Part shown: positions 40,830-49,933 of the stretch, piece after piece
How the letters are laid out: each line of letters opens with the position of its first letter
Numbering within the stretch: the first letter of the stretch is position 1
From: CAVSJA01 sp963728145
Lineage (GTDB): Bacteria; Bacteroidota; Bacteroidia; Chitinophagales; Chitinophagaceae
Assembly: GCA_963728145.1 (NCBI GenBank)
Contig: CAVSJA010000007.1
Coordinates: 186,001 to 250,000 of the forward strand
Reading direction: 5' to 3'
DNA length: 64,000 nt
Program-made: the position numbers and the translations under genes
The notes under the pieces: generated by a model
Database searches by the model: none
What the model saw: only the letters and a program-made list of their open reading frames with translations
What the model was told of the DNA's origin: nothing

Positions 40830-43493
40830 ATGAGAAAAGCTATTGTCTGCTTTATCGTTGTTTACTCTTTCCTTTTTGAGTCAGTTGCTCAAAGTATCGG
40901 TATTGGAACAACAGTTCCAAATTCAAATGCCCTGCTCGACCTGAGTTCAAACTCAAAAGGATTACTTATTCCAAGATTGACTACAGGCGAAAGAACGGGG
41001 ATTATTCTGCCACCTCCAGGATTATTGGTTTACGATCAGACCGAACAGGTTTTCTACTTCTTTAATGGTGGATCATGGCAGAAACTCCTAACGGGGCTGC
41101 ATAGCTGGACTTTAACTGGCAATAATGCGATCAATCCTGCATTGCATTATATTGGGACGACTGATAACAATCCATTGCAGTTTAAGGTAAATAATATTCG
41201 TTCCGGCCTTATCGATCCAATAAATAAGAATGTGTTATTTGGAAGCAAGGCCGGGTTAACCATGCAAGTAAGTTCAATGAGCAATACCATCATTGGTGAT
41301 AGCGCGGCGATCAATGTGAACTCACAAATAACGAACAATACTATTGTAGGTTATGGGGCGCTGTCTCAAACCAATGTTCCTGTCCATCACAATACAATCA
41401 TTGGTTATCTCGCCGGTACAAACAACCAGGGTTGGTGGGCATGTATTATGGGAGAAGAAGCAGGAATGCAGAATCAGGGACATGGAAATACATTTATTGG
41501 ATCAAAGTCGGGAATGCTTAATACAACTGGGGTAGGAAATACTTACCTGGGCAATAATGCGGGTAGAGACAACACTACTGGAATTTATAACACTATGTTG
41601 GGGAACTATGCCGGGCAGGCAAGCAATGGGTCGGATAATACGATCGTCGGAATGTACACGGGATTCAACAACACAACAGGAAACCACAATGTGTTTACGG
41701 GTTCGCATGCAGGGTATTTCAATAGCTCGGGCTCGAGTAATGTGGCAATTGGTACAAGGGCTTTGATGAACAATTTCGTGAAGTCAAATATAGTTGCGGT
41801 CGGGGATTCTTCTTTAATGAACAATGGTTTAGGTGCTTCAGCTGCAGAAGGGATAAACAACACAGGAGTTGGTTCCAAGTCCCTTTATACCAACACTACC
41901 GGTTTTGCAAACACAGCCATTGGTTTTAATTCCATGCGACTCAATTCAACCGGTGACAACAACACTGCCATTGGAAATATTTCCCTGCAATCTAATACTA
42001 CGGGTTCGGCCAATACTGCTCTTGGTTGGGGAGCTTTGTTTACCAATACAACCATGAGCGCCTCAACTGCAGTTGGTGCGAGTGCGCTTTATTTCAATAC
42101 AACCGGGTCGAACAATACAGCTCTAGGATTCCACGCTTTATTCACCAACAATACTGGAAGTTTTAATAACGCAGTTGGCTTTGAAGCGCTCGAAAGTAAT
42201 ACTACCGGAAGACATAATATTGCGATGGGCTATCGTGCGCTTTATAATAACACAACCGGTTGGGGTAATATCGCAATCGGTAATCATGCTTTGCACAATT
42301 TGGTTGGCGGATTCAATCAGTACAATACAGCCATCGGGGATTCCTCATTTTATTCTACCCTCAACGATGCCTTTTTTGCCTTAAACCATAATACAGGTGT
42401 TGGCGCAAGTTCTGGATTTAGTAATGTTGTCGGAGCGGAAAATACCTTTATTGGTTCTGGGTCGGGGTATAGCAATGATTCTTCAATACGTAATACATTC
42501 GTGGGGGCAATGGCTGGACGATCCATCAGAGGTGGTTTTAACGGTTACAACGCATTCGTGGGCGCTTATTCCGGTTATCTCACGCAAAACGGCAGCGCTA
42601 ACTGTTATTTGGGAGCATTTACGGCGCATAATAAAATAACCGGTTCTTCAAATTGTTATTTCGGATACCAGGCCGGTTACGATGATTCTACCGGAGGCCA
42701 AAATTGCTTTATCGGCGCATACGCCGGAAATCACAACAAAACAGGTCAGAATAATGTGTACATAGGATACTTATCAGGTCAGGGATCAACCGGGAATCTC
42801 AACACCTTTACCGGCACCTATTCCGGAAGTAATAATACAACTGGCACACAGAATACTTTCTTAGGTAGTCAATTTTTCTCGACTAAAAACACCACCGGCA
42901 GTTTTAATACATTTATCGGAAGTCAAGCGGGTGATGAGAATATAACTGGTAATAACAATACGATGCTCGGGTACAACTCCGATTTCGTCGGCAGTAACCT
43001 TTTTAATGCGACCGCAATCGGTGCAAATGCGGTTGTGGATGCGAGCAATAAAGTTCGGGTAGGTAATACAACAGTGAATTCTATCGGTGGCCAGGTTGGC
43101 TGGACCACTTTCTCTGATGGGCGTTTTAAACAGCAGGTACAGGAAGATGTAAAAGGTATTTCCTTTATTATGGCATTGCGTCCGGTATCCTATATCGTGG
43201 ATGTTCATGCATTGAATAGACATCAAAAACAGGAACCAGATTCTATAACCAGGCTCATGCCCGAGCCGGTCCAAAAAAGGCAAACCGGTTTTGTCGCGCA
43301 GGATGTGGAGCAGTTGGCGAAGTCATTGGGTATTGATTTCAGTGGAGTCGATAAGCCGCAGAATGCGGAAGGAGTTTATGGATTGCGTTATTCTGAATTT
43401 GTGGTACCGTTAGTGAAAGCGGTGCAGGAACAACAAAAGATTATCGAAGAGCTGAAGAAGAGGATTGAGGTGTTGGAAGGGAAGAGGCAGTGA
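40830..43493 (+). CDS. Highly repetitive adhesin-like protein with C-terminal peptidase S74 chaperone
   Basis: An 887-residue secreted protein: signal peptide to about residue 20 (ESVAQ), short IGIGTTVPNSNALLDL start, then from about 150 to 750 dozens of short repeats of the type NTTGxxNTAxGxxAL, like head repeats of trimeric adhesins. C-terminal S74 (intramolecular chaperone) domain begins FSDGRFKQQVQEDVKGI, with the Ser and Lys of the self-cleaving pair in place, then RQTGFVAQDVEQLAKSL and YGLRYSEFVVPLVKAVQEQQ, ending in a coiled coil. S74 domains trimerise and then cut themselves off. Probable surface fibre. Confidence 0.9.
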   Translation: MRKAIVCFIVVYSFLFESVAQSIGIGTTVPNSNALLDLSSNSKGLLIPRLTTGERTGIILPPPGLLVYDQTEQVFYFFNGGSWQKLLTGLHSWTLTGNNAINPALHYIGTTDNNPLQFKVNNIRSGLIDPINKNVLFGSKAGLTMQVSSMSNTIIGDSAAINVNSQITNNTIVGYGALSQTNVPVHHNTIIGYLAGTNNQGWWACIMGEEAGMQNQGHGNTFIGSKSGMLNTTGVGNTYLGNNAGRDNTTGIYNTMLGNYAGQASNGSDNTIVGMYTGFNNTTGNHNVFTGSHAGYFNSSGSSNVAIGTRALMNNFVKSNIVAVGDSSLMNNGLGASAAEGINNTGVGSKSLYTNTTGFANTAIGFNSMRLNSTGDNNTAIGNISLQSNTTGSANTALGWGALFTNTTMSASTAVGASALYFNTTGSNNTALGFHALFTNNTGSFNNAVGFEALESNTTGRHNIAMGYRALYNNTTGWGNIAIGNHALHNLVGGFNQYNTAIGDSSFYSTLNDAFFALNHNTGVGASSGFSNVVGAENTFIGSGSGYSNDSSIRNTFVGAMAGRSIRGGFNGYNAFVGAYSGYLTQNGSANCYLGAFTAHNKITGSSNCYFGYQAGYDDSTGGQNCFIGAYAGNHNKTGQNNVYIGYLSGQGSTGNLNTFTGTYSGSNNTTGTQNTFLGSQFFSTKNTTGSFNTFIGSQAGDENITGNNNTMLGYNSDFVGSNLFNATAIGANAVVDASNKVRVGNTTVNSIGGQVGWTTFSDGRFKQQVQEDVKGISFIMALRPVSYIVDVHALNRHQKQEPDSITRLMPEPVQKRQTGFVAQDVEQLAKSLGIDFSGVDKPQNAEGVYGLRYSEFVVPLVKAVQEQQKIIEELKKRIEVLEGKRQ

Positions 43494-43499
43494 TAGTTA

Positions 43500-43516
43500 G
43501 ATTGTTTGATTGTTTG
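43500..43516. repeat. Octamer array, single arm (GATTGTTT word)
   Basis: GATTGTTT x2 plus one base, seven bases after the S74 gene stop. Same word as 23821 and 32486 but no complementary arm. Confidence 0.55.
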
Positions 43517-43599
43517 TCGCTATAGATATCGGGAGTTGGGGTGATTATTTTGGTCGAAGCCAATACGCGAAAAATTCAAAATATGGTTTATTTTGGGTG

Positions 43600-44448
43600 A
43601 TGCGAAGTGCGTCAGAGATTCAAAAATTAATCCTTGATATCGCGAAGAATGACGAAAGGATCAGAGCGGTATTACTAAATGGCTCCCGGGCAAACCTCAA
43701 GATCCCACCTGACGCATACCAGGATTTTGACATCGTTTACATCGTTAATCAATTACAAACATTCATAAACGATCACAGCTGGGTAGAAGTTTTTGGCGAG
43801 CCCGTCATCATGCAACTACCGGATGAAATGAGTTTTGGCGAAAAGCGCGATGATCGATTTGGTTATTTAATGCTTTTCAAAGACGGGAACAGGATTGATC
43901 TTACTTTATTTCCATTTAATAAAGTCAGTAAGGATTATTGGCCCGATAGTCTGACGCTATGTTGGTTGGATAAGGACAATCTATTTCAAAACCTGCCAAC
44001 GCCCACCGATTATGACTATCTGATAAAAAAACCTACAGAAAAAGAATTCCAGGACACCTGCAATGAATTTTGGTGGGTATCTACCTATGTCGCGAAAGGA
44101 CTCCTGCGGGATGAAATCACCTATGCTAAAGAAATGATGGAAACTGTAGTGAGGCCGATGTTTATGAAGATTGTTGAATGGTATGTCGGTGTAAAAACCG
44201 ATTTTTCCGTTTTATTTGGGAAGGCTGGTAAGTTTATGAAAGAATATTTAAGCAAAGAAGAATATGAATTTATATTGCAAACATACTCTGATCAGCAAAC
44301 TGAGAATAATTGGAACTCACTGTTTAAGATGACTAAGTTATTTTCTCAATTTGCTAATGAAGTTGCGATTGACTTTCGTTTTAAGTATAATTTAAAAGAA
44401 GAACAAAATGTCCGTTCGTATTTAACAGGTTGTTTCCATTCAAAATAA
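43600..44448 (+). CDS. Aminoglycoside 6-adenylyltransferase-like protein (AadE/AadS type)
   Basis: 282 residues, nucleotidyltransferase fold. The catalytic motif is LLNGSRANLKIPPDAYQDFD, giving G-S...D-x-D, with RIDLTLFPFN as the next Asp-containing strand, then KDFSVLFGKAGKFMKEYL. Length and order fit Ant(6)-type enzymes that adenylate streptomycin. Whether it confers resistance is untested; related chromosomal copies are frequent in soil Bacteroidota. The ATG at 43600 is used; an upstream in-frame start at 43510 would add unrelated sequence. Confidence 0.9.
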   Translation: MRSASEIQKLILDIAKNDERIRAVLLNGSRANLKIPPDAYQDFDIVYIVNQLQTFINDHSWVEVFGEPVIMQLPDEMSFGEKRDDRFGYLMLFKDGNRIDLTLFPFNKVSKDYWPDSLTLCWLDKDNLFQNLPTPTDYDYLIKKPTEKEFQDTCNEFWWVSTYVAKGLLRDEITYAKEMMETVVRPMFMKIVEWYVGVKTDFSVLFGKAGKFMKEYLSKEEYEFILQTYSDQQTENNWNSLFKMTKLFSQFANEVAIDFRFKYNLKEEQNVRSYLTGCFHSK

Positions 44449-44460
44449 CAAAACTTACCG

Positions 44461-44883
44461 ATGCCGGGAATTAAAAACATAGCGTTTATTGTAGTTGTTT
44501 TCTCTGCTTGCCTTGGAAGTTCGAGTAATAAAGGGAGTATAGTAGGCGAATGGCTTTATGAAGCGGATAGTACTTTAATACCTGGTGTTTCCGAGAGTGA
44601 TACTTTCCTTTTTTCAATACGAACAGATTCAACTGTAACTATGGACCTTCGCCCGGATCGTCCATCTGTTACTCCAGGCTGGCATGTGGGTGGAAAAACG
44701 CACGGTACCTGGAAAATGCTCGATAGTAACCAAATTCAATTCCTTTATCATTTAGATGAATACAAATACAAATTTCCTGTTGTGTACAATATAATTGATC
44801 TGAATAGTAAGAACCTGGTTCTGCAAACTTCACTTTATTCCAATGACTCGGTAAAAATCTATCTCAGGTTTAAGAGACTGTGA
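44461..44883 (+). CDS. Small lipocalin-like lipoprotein
   Basis: 140 residues, N-terminal hydrophobic stretch with VFSAC as a plausible lipobox, then GSIVGEWLYEADS and GTWKMLDSNQIQFLY, strands typical of lipocalin-like DUFs. Function unknown. Starts 12 bases after the adenylyltransferase stop. Confidence 0.65.
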   Translation: MPGIKNIAFIVVVFSACLGSSSNKGSIVGEWLYEADSTLIPGVSESDTFLFSIRTDSTVTMDLRPDRPSVTPGWHVGGKTHGTWKMLDSNQIQFLYHLDEYKYKFPVVYNIIDLNSKNLVLQTSLYSNDSVKIYLRFKRL

Positions 44884-44947
44884 GGAAATTTTCAATTGCC
44901 GGATAAGAAAATTGAACCAGCTTTGCATTAAATGTAAAACCTATTCT

Positions 44948-45424
44948 ATGGCTACAATTAATAAGACGCAATACGCGTCCGCGCAAATGCGTATTCGGAA
45001 ACCTGTTACAGAAGTATTCGAAGCATTCATTGATCCTTCAATTACCAAAAACTTCTGGTTCACTAAAAGCTCGGGAAAACTGGAAGCTGGTAAAACAGTT
45101 ACCTGGGAATGGGAAATGTATAATGTGTCCACTAAAGTAGTAGTGAAGGAAATTCAGAAAAACAAAAAGATCATCATCGATTGGGATGAACCGGTTACTA
45201 CAGTTGATTTCGACTTTAAATCCCTGAGCGATGGTTCAACTTACATTTTCATAAAACATTATGGCTTCGCGCAAACAGGTGATGAACTAATTGACGCGAT
45301 CAGGGATTCTACCGGCGGATTTACAACCGTCGTGGATGGATTAAAAGCCTGGCTTGAACATGGCATTAACCTGAATCTTATTGTCGATAAATTTCCTAAA
45401 GAAGTGACGAGTCACGGGAACTAA
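44948..45424 (+). CDS. AHSA1/SRPBCC-domain protein
   Basis: 158 residues, the START-like fold: RIRKPVTEVFEAFIDPSITKNFWF, KTVTWEWEMYNVSTKVVVKEI, ending with GLKAWLEHGINLNLIVDKFP. Such proteins bind small hydrophobic ligands or act near Hsp90; role here unknown. The ATG at 44948 (MATINKTQYA) is used rather than a TTG upstream. Confidence 0.88.
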   Translation: MATINKTQYASAQMRIRKPVTEVFEAFIDPSITKNFWFTKSSGKLEAGKTVTWEWEMYNVSTKVVVKEIQKNKKIIIDWDEPVTTVDFDFKSLSDGSTYIFIKHYGFAQTGDELIDAIRDSTGGFTTVVDGLKAWLEHGINLNLIVDKFPKEVTSHGN

Positions 45425-45442
45425 ATTGTCATATTTGTCTGC

Positions 45443-46159
45443 ATGAAAATCATCACCTGGAATTGCAATATGGCTTTTCGCAAGAAGGCGGAGCTGGTGC
45501 ATAAGTATAAGCCAGATGTGCTTGTAATTCCTGAATGCGAACATCCTGACAAAATGAGCTTTGCAGACAATAATCCTAAACCAAATGATTGGCTTTGGTT
45601 CGGATCAAATCAAAACAAAGGATTGGGAATATTTGCTTATGGCGAACTTAGATTCAAGCTTCATAAAAAACATAACCCCGAACTAAGAACGATCATTCCG
45701 ATTTCTGTTAGCAATTCCACGGGCATACGATTCACCCTTTTTGCAATTTGGGCTTATAATCCGCTTGATCCTGATGGTACTTATGTGACCCAGGTATGGA
45801 AGGCTGTTCATCATTATAGCCGGCTGCTCCGAAGAAAACAAACAATACTTGTTGGCGACTTCAATAGCAATACGATTTGGGATCTGCCTCGTCGTGAAGG
45901 CAATCATTCAACGGTGGTGAAGCTATTGGAGAAAAAAGGTATTCATAGCGCTTATCACCGGCACTATCAGCAAGAACAGGGGAAAGAATTACATCCGACC
46001 CTTTATATGTATCGTCATAAAAACAAACCCTATCATATCGACTATTGCTTTGCGTCAGAAGATATGATCGACAAACTCCATTCCGTTGAAATAGGCGATT
46101 ATGAATTTTGGGTAAAATACAGCGATCATGTGCCTGTGATCGTTGAATTCAAATCCTGA
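45443..46159 (+). CDS. Endonuclease/exonuclease/phosphatase-family protein
   Basis: 238 residues with the metal-dependent EEP fold: IITWNCN, VLVIPECE (metal Glu), ILVGDFNSN, HIDYCFAS and YSDHVPVIVEF (catalytic His). No signal peptide. Could be a nuclease or phosphodiesterase. Starts 18 bases after the AHSA1 gene. Confidence 0.9.
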   Translation: MKIITWNCNMAFRKKAELVHKYKPDVLVIPECEHPDKMSFADNNPKPNDWLWFGSNQNKGLGIFAYGELRFKLHKKHNPELRTIIPISVSNSTGIRFTLFAIWAYNPLDPDGTYVTQVWKAVHHYSRLLRRKQTILVGDFNSNTIWDLPRREGNHSTVVKLLEKKGIHSAYHRHYQQEQGKELHPTLYMYRHKNKPYHIDYCFASEDMIDKLHSVEIGDYEFWVKYSDHVPVIVEFKS

Positions 46160-46211
46160 TTAGCGGCGATTAGGGAAAATGATATAAATTTATTAGCTAT
46201 TAAACCATCCG

Positions 46212-46925
46212 ATGAAGATCTGCGTGGTACAGACCAGACCGGTCAGGGGAGATATTCAAACTAATATTGAAAATCACAAGAAATTATTAGATGCCGCAAT
46301 TGCGAAGGATGCGGACGTCATTATATTTCCTGAATTGTCTATAACAGGTTATGAACCCGAACTGGCTGATAAACTTGCAACCGAAATCGATGATCCCAGA
46401 TTTGATGTATTCCAGGAAATCAGTAATTCGAATCAAGTGACCATCGGCGTTGGAATGCCGATTCGCAACAATGCAGGTATTACTATCAGCATGATCCTCT
46501 TTCGTCCAAATACCCCTCGGCATCTTTATAACAAAAAATATATCCACCCCGATGAAGAAAGGTTTTTTGTAAGCGGCCAAAATGAAAATGGGATTGTTGG
46601 CGAGGGTAACAATATCGCGTTGTCGATCTGTTATGAATTATCTGTGCCGGCACATGCTGAGAACGCGCAGAAAAACGGAGCGGAGTTTTATATTTCCAGT
46701 TCAGTGAAGTCGAAAGATGCTATGCAAAGAACATTGACCCGCCTTTCGGAAATCGCTAAGAATTACTCGATGATAGTATTGTTCGCGAATTGCGTTGGCG
46801 AATCCGGGGGATATGATTGTGGAGGTAAATCTTCCATCTTTACCGAGGATGGTGAACTCTTGACGCAACTAAATGACGTAGATGAAGGATTTCTAATCAT
46901 AAACATAGATAACAACACATTATAA
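46212..46925 (+). CDS. Nitrilase-superfamily carbon-nitrogen hydrolase
   Basis: 237 residues. Catalytic triad Glu41 (FPELSITGYEP), Lys109 (NKKYIHPDEE) and Cys140 (LSICYELSVP). Probably an amidase acting on a small amide or omega-amide; substrate unknown. Followed by a repeat-rich gap. Confidence 0.93.
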   Translation: MKICVVQTRPVRGDIQTNIENHKKLLDAAIAKDADVIIFPELSITGYEPELADKLATEIDDPRFDVFQEISNSNQVTIGVGMPIRNNAGITISMILFRPNTPRHLYNKKYIHPDEERFFVSGQNENGIVGEGNNIALSICYELSVPAHAENAQKNGAEFYISSSVKSKDAMQRTLTRLSEIAKNYSMIVLFANCVGESGGYDCGGKSSIFTEDGELLTQLNDVDEGFLIINIDNNTL

Positions 46926-46963
46926 ACGAACAACTGAAAAAACCAACCTAAGTTTGATCTGAA

Positions 46964-47050
46964 GTTGGGAGTCGGGAGTTAATAGTAAATAGTCAAAAAT
47001 CAATAATCAATAATCTTCAAACATTGACCATTCCCCATTGACCATTCACC
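46964..47050. repeat. Continuous heptad array with changing words
   Basis: From 46964 the sequence can be cut into twelve consecutive 7-base units without losing phase: GTTGGGA, GTCGGGA, GTTAATA, GTAAATA, GTCAAAA, ATCAATA, ATCAATA and so on to ACCATTC just before the ATG at 47053. The word drifts from GTCGGGA to ATCAATA to ACCATTG while the length stays seven. No complementary arm. Confidence 0.8.
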
Positions 47051-47052
47051 CC

Positions 47053-47553
47053 ATGATTGCAAAGTGCGAACCAACTGATTTCGACCATATCTACGCCATC
47101 ATCAACGATGCGGCATCGGCGTATCGTGGAATAATACCCGAAGATCGTTGGCATGATCCGTACATGCCGGAAGAGGAGTTGAAAAAGCAGATTGAAGAGG
47201 GGGTTGAATTCTATTGTTATCAGGAGGACGATAAGATCCTTGGCGTAATGGGAATTCAGTTAAAAGGTGATGTTACGCTGATACGACATGCCTATGTCCG
47301 TACTACCAGCAGAAGTAAGGGAATTGGAAGCAAGTTGCTGGAATACCTTCGAGGTATAGCAACTACACCTGTTTTGATTGGAACCTGGGCAGATGCGAAT
47401 TGGGCTATTGATTTTTACGAGCGACATGGGTTTCACCTGGTCTCGACGGAAGAAAAAAATAATTTATTGCGCAAATACTGGTCAATTCCTGAACGACAGG
47501 TTGATACTTCGGTAGTTTTAGCAAATGAAAAATGGATATCATCATCTATTTAA
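47053..47553 (+). CDS. GNAT-family N-acetyltransferase
   Basis: 166 residues; acetyl-CoA-binding signature VRTTSRSKGIGSKLLEYL (R/Q-x-x-G-x-G/A) and WADANWAIDFYERHGFHLV. The ATG at 47053 is used because the upstream sequence is the heptad array. Substrate unknown. Confidence 0.9.
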   Translation: MIAKCEPTDFDHIYAIINDAASAYRGIIPEDRWHDPYMPEEELKKQIEEGVEFYCYQEDDKILGVMGIQLKGDVTLIRHAYVRTTSRSKGIGSKLLEYLRGIATTPVLIGTWADANWAIDFYERHGFHLVSTEEKNNLLRKYWSIPERQVDTSVVLANEKWISSSI

Positions 47554-47563
47554 ATGAAAACTT

Positions 47564-49258
47564 ATGAAGCGTGTCTCATCAATTAGGCTTTTTGCCATTT
47601 CCTATTTGGTATGGATGTCCTGTTCCTGCAGCCAGGTTAATAACCAGGTGTCCCAAGCATCAATTGACTCAATTAATTTGAAGCGTGGAGAGATAGTAGT
47701 TTGCGGACCAGGCGAATTGCAACTCGGAACCGTGGAATTCGAACTCATCGCTCAGGATGAAGTAAAAAAAGACTTTGATCTTGGACTTTCCTTACTTCAT
47801 TCATTTGAATACGACGAATCCGAAAAGGCTTTTGCAAAGGTCATAGATAAGCATCCTCAATTTCCAATGGCCTATTGGGGTATTGCCATGAGTAACTTTC
47901 ACCAGGTATGGCCAACACTTCCAACGAAAGAAGAACTTGAAAAGGGAAGCAGAGCGGTGAAGATTGCAAAGGAGTTGGATAAAAAGACCAAAAGAGAATC
48001 TGCCTATATTGACGCGATTGCGACTTTTTTTGATGATTGGAAACATGTTGATCACTGGAGCCGCGTGCTGAAATATGAAAAGGCAATGGAAAAATTATAT
48101 ATGGATAAACCTGGTGATATTGAAGGAGCGATATTTTACGCATTGGCATTGGATGGTGCAGCAGATCTTTCGGATAAAACCTTTGCTAAACAACGGAAGG
48201 CGGGCTCAATTCTGGACAATCTGTATGCGAAGCATCCATCACATCCAGGGATCCTGCATTATATCATACACAGCTATGATTATCCTGAACTTGCCGAGCT
48301 GGGCTTAAATGCAGCCAGGAAATATGCCTCGATAGCGCCATCCTCCTCCCATGCACAGCATATGCCTTCGCATATTTTCACAAGACTTGGACTATGGGAT
48401 GAAGCAATCAAGTCAGATTCAGCATCGGCAGCTGCAGCAAAATGCTATGCTGAAGGTGCAGGGATCAAAGGTCATTGGGATGAAGAACTGCATGCATTGG
48501 ATTACCTGATGTATTCCTATTTGCAAAAGGGACAAGTTAAAAAAGCAAAAGAACAACTTGACTACCTCAAAGCAATTACAATGGTCTATCCCGAGAATTT
48601 CAAGGTAGCTTATGCTTTTGCCGCAATGCCGGCAAGGTATTACCTGGAAAATAGAATGTGGAAGGATGCCGCAGTAATGGAATTTCATCCCATAGATTTC
48701 CCCTGGCAAAAGTTTCCCTGGCAGAAAGCGATAGTTCACTTTGCCAGGTTATTGGGAAATGTTCATACGGGCAGTATCATTCAGGCAGAAGCTGAATTAA
48801 AAGAATTGAAAACGCTCCATGAAACACTGCTTGATCAAAAGGATGCTTATAAAGCCAACCAGGTCAATATTCAGATCAAAGCGGGCGAGGCATGGATTCA
48901 ATTCCAAAAAGGAAATAGTGAAGAGGCGTTGAAATTAATGGCCCTTGCGGCAGAAATGGAAGACAATACTGAAAAGGCACCGGTAACTCCCGGTGAAATC
49001 ATTCCTGCGAGTGAGTTGCTCGCTGATCTTTTAATGCAATTAAACCGTTATGATAAGGCGCTCGAAACGTACGAGGCAGATTTAAAAAAACATCCAAACA
49101 GGTTTAATGGGTTGTTTGGTGCAGGCCTTGCGGCGGAAAAGTCAAATAATTATGGGAAGGCGAAAGTTTATTATTCGCAATTTGTGAAAACAACTGTGGA
49201 AGATCCCAGCCGCATTGAGTTTAGAACTGCACGATATTTCTTAGTAAAAGCAAATTAA
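47564..49258 (+). CDS. TPR lipoprotein
   Basis: 564 residues. N-terminal signal with Cys at a lipobox-like site (WMSCSCSQ), then tetratricopeptide-like helix pairs (LLHSFEYDESEKAFAKVIDKHPQFPMAYWGIAM near the start, and LLMQLNRYDKALETYEADLKKHPNRFNGLFGAG near the end). Its GIAMSNFHQVWPT region resembles DUF-type TPR proteins of Bacteroidota. The next gene starts on the base after its stop, so translation is coupled. Confidence 0.85.
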   Translation: MKRVSSIRLFAISYLVWMSCSCSQVNNQVSQASIDSINLKRGEIVVCGPGELQLGTVEFELIAQDEVKKDFDLGLSLLHSFEYDESEKAFAKVIDKHPQFPMAYWGIAMSNFHQVWPTLPTKEELEKGSRAVKIAKELDKKTKRESAYIDAIATFFDDWKHVDHWSRVLKYEKAMEKLYMDKPGDIEGAIFYALALDGAADLSDKTFAKQRKAGSILDNLYAKHPSHPGILHYIIHSYDYPELAELGLNAARKYASIAPSSSHAQHMPSHIFTRLGLWDEAIKSDSASAAAAKCYAEGAGIKGHWDEELHALDYLMYSYLQKGQVKKAKEQLDYLKAITMVYPENFKVAYAFAAMPARYYLENRMWKDAAVMEFHPIDFPWQKFPWQKAIVHFARLLGNVHTGSIIQAEAELKELKTLHETLLDQKDAYKANQVNIQIKAGEAWIQFQKGNSEEALKLMALAAEMEDNTEKAPVTPGEIIPASELLADLLMQLNRYDKALETYEADLKKHPNRFNGLFGAGLAAEKSNNYGKAKVYYSQFVKTTVEDPSRIEFRTARYFLVKAN

Positions 49259-49774
49259 ATGATCTACTTGGAACGTTTTGACAAGCAGCATTACGACGAT
49301 CTTATTTCCTGGGTGGAAACTGAAGAAGCATTAATGCAATTCGCCGGTCCCTTGTTTAAGTTTCCGTTAACGCCCGAACAATTGGACGAATCTCTTAGCG
49401 ATAAGAACAGGATCGCTTTTCGGCTTGTAGATGATGAAACAAATAAAGGAATTGGCCACGCAGAAATATTCCTCCAGGAAAATTCCGCAAAACTTGGCAG
49501 AATTTTAATTGGTGAAATAGCTTACCGGGGCAGGGGACTCTGCCCAAAGATCATGAAGCTATTGTTGGATTATGCCTTTGCAAATCTTGACAAAGACCTG
49601 ATTGAACTAAACGTCTTCGATTGGAACCTTGGTGCGATTAAATGTTATGAAAAAGTCGGCTTTGTCATTAATCCCGAAAAGAAATTGTTGCGGCAGGTAA
49701 AGGACCAAACCTGGACTGCCATTAACATGCAGATCTACCGATCGAAATACGAAAGGGGAATTCCAGTGATATAG
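49259..49774 (+). CDS. GNAT-family N-acetyltransferase
   Basis: 171 residues, RimJ/RimL-like: GKIGHAEI-type strand NKGIGHAEIFLQENS, RILIGEIAYRGRGLCPKIMKLLLDYAF (CoA loop) and LNVFDWNLGAIKCYEKVGFV. The ATG directly follows the TAA of the TPR gene. Confidence 0.9.
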   Translation: MIYLERFDKQHYDDLISWVETEEALMQFAGPLFKFPLTPEQLDESLSDKNRIAFRLVDDETNKGIGHAEIFLQENSAKLGRILIGEIAYRGRGLCPKIMKLLLDYAFANLDKDLIELNVFDWNLGAIKCYEKVGFVINPEKKLLRQVKDQTWTAINMQIYRSKYERGIPVI

Positions 49775-49933
49775 ACGGATCGTCTTTGGAATTTCGTTCC
49801 GACAAAAAAAATTAAGAATTGGTTGAATTATTCACTTTCGGGGTCAGTTAGCATACCTTTTGCTGTATGTCGAAAGGGAATAGGCTGGCAACCTCGATGA
49901 ATGACCAGAAAGTCGGGCATTAAAATTCAACCC

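Noticed and set aside
37062..43493. Type IX secretion sorting domains on the surface proteins
   Set aside because: The C-termini end in coiled coil, S74 or Ser/Lys-rich tails and show no T9SS-type end domain.
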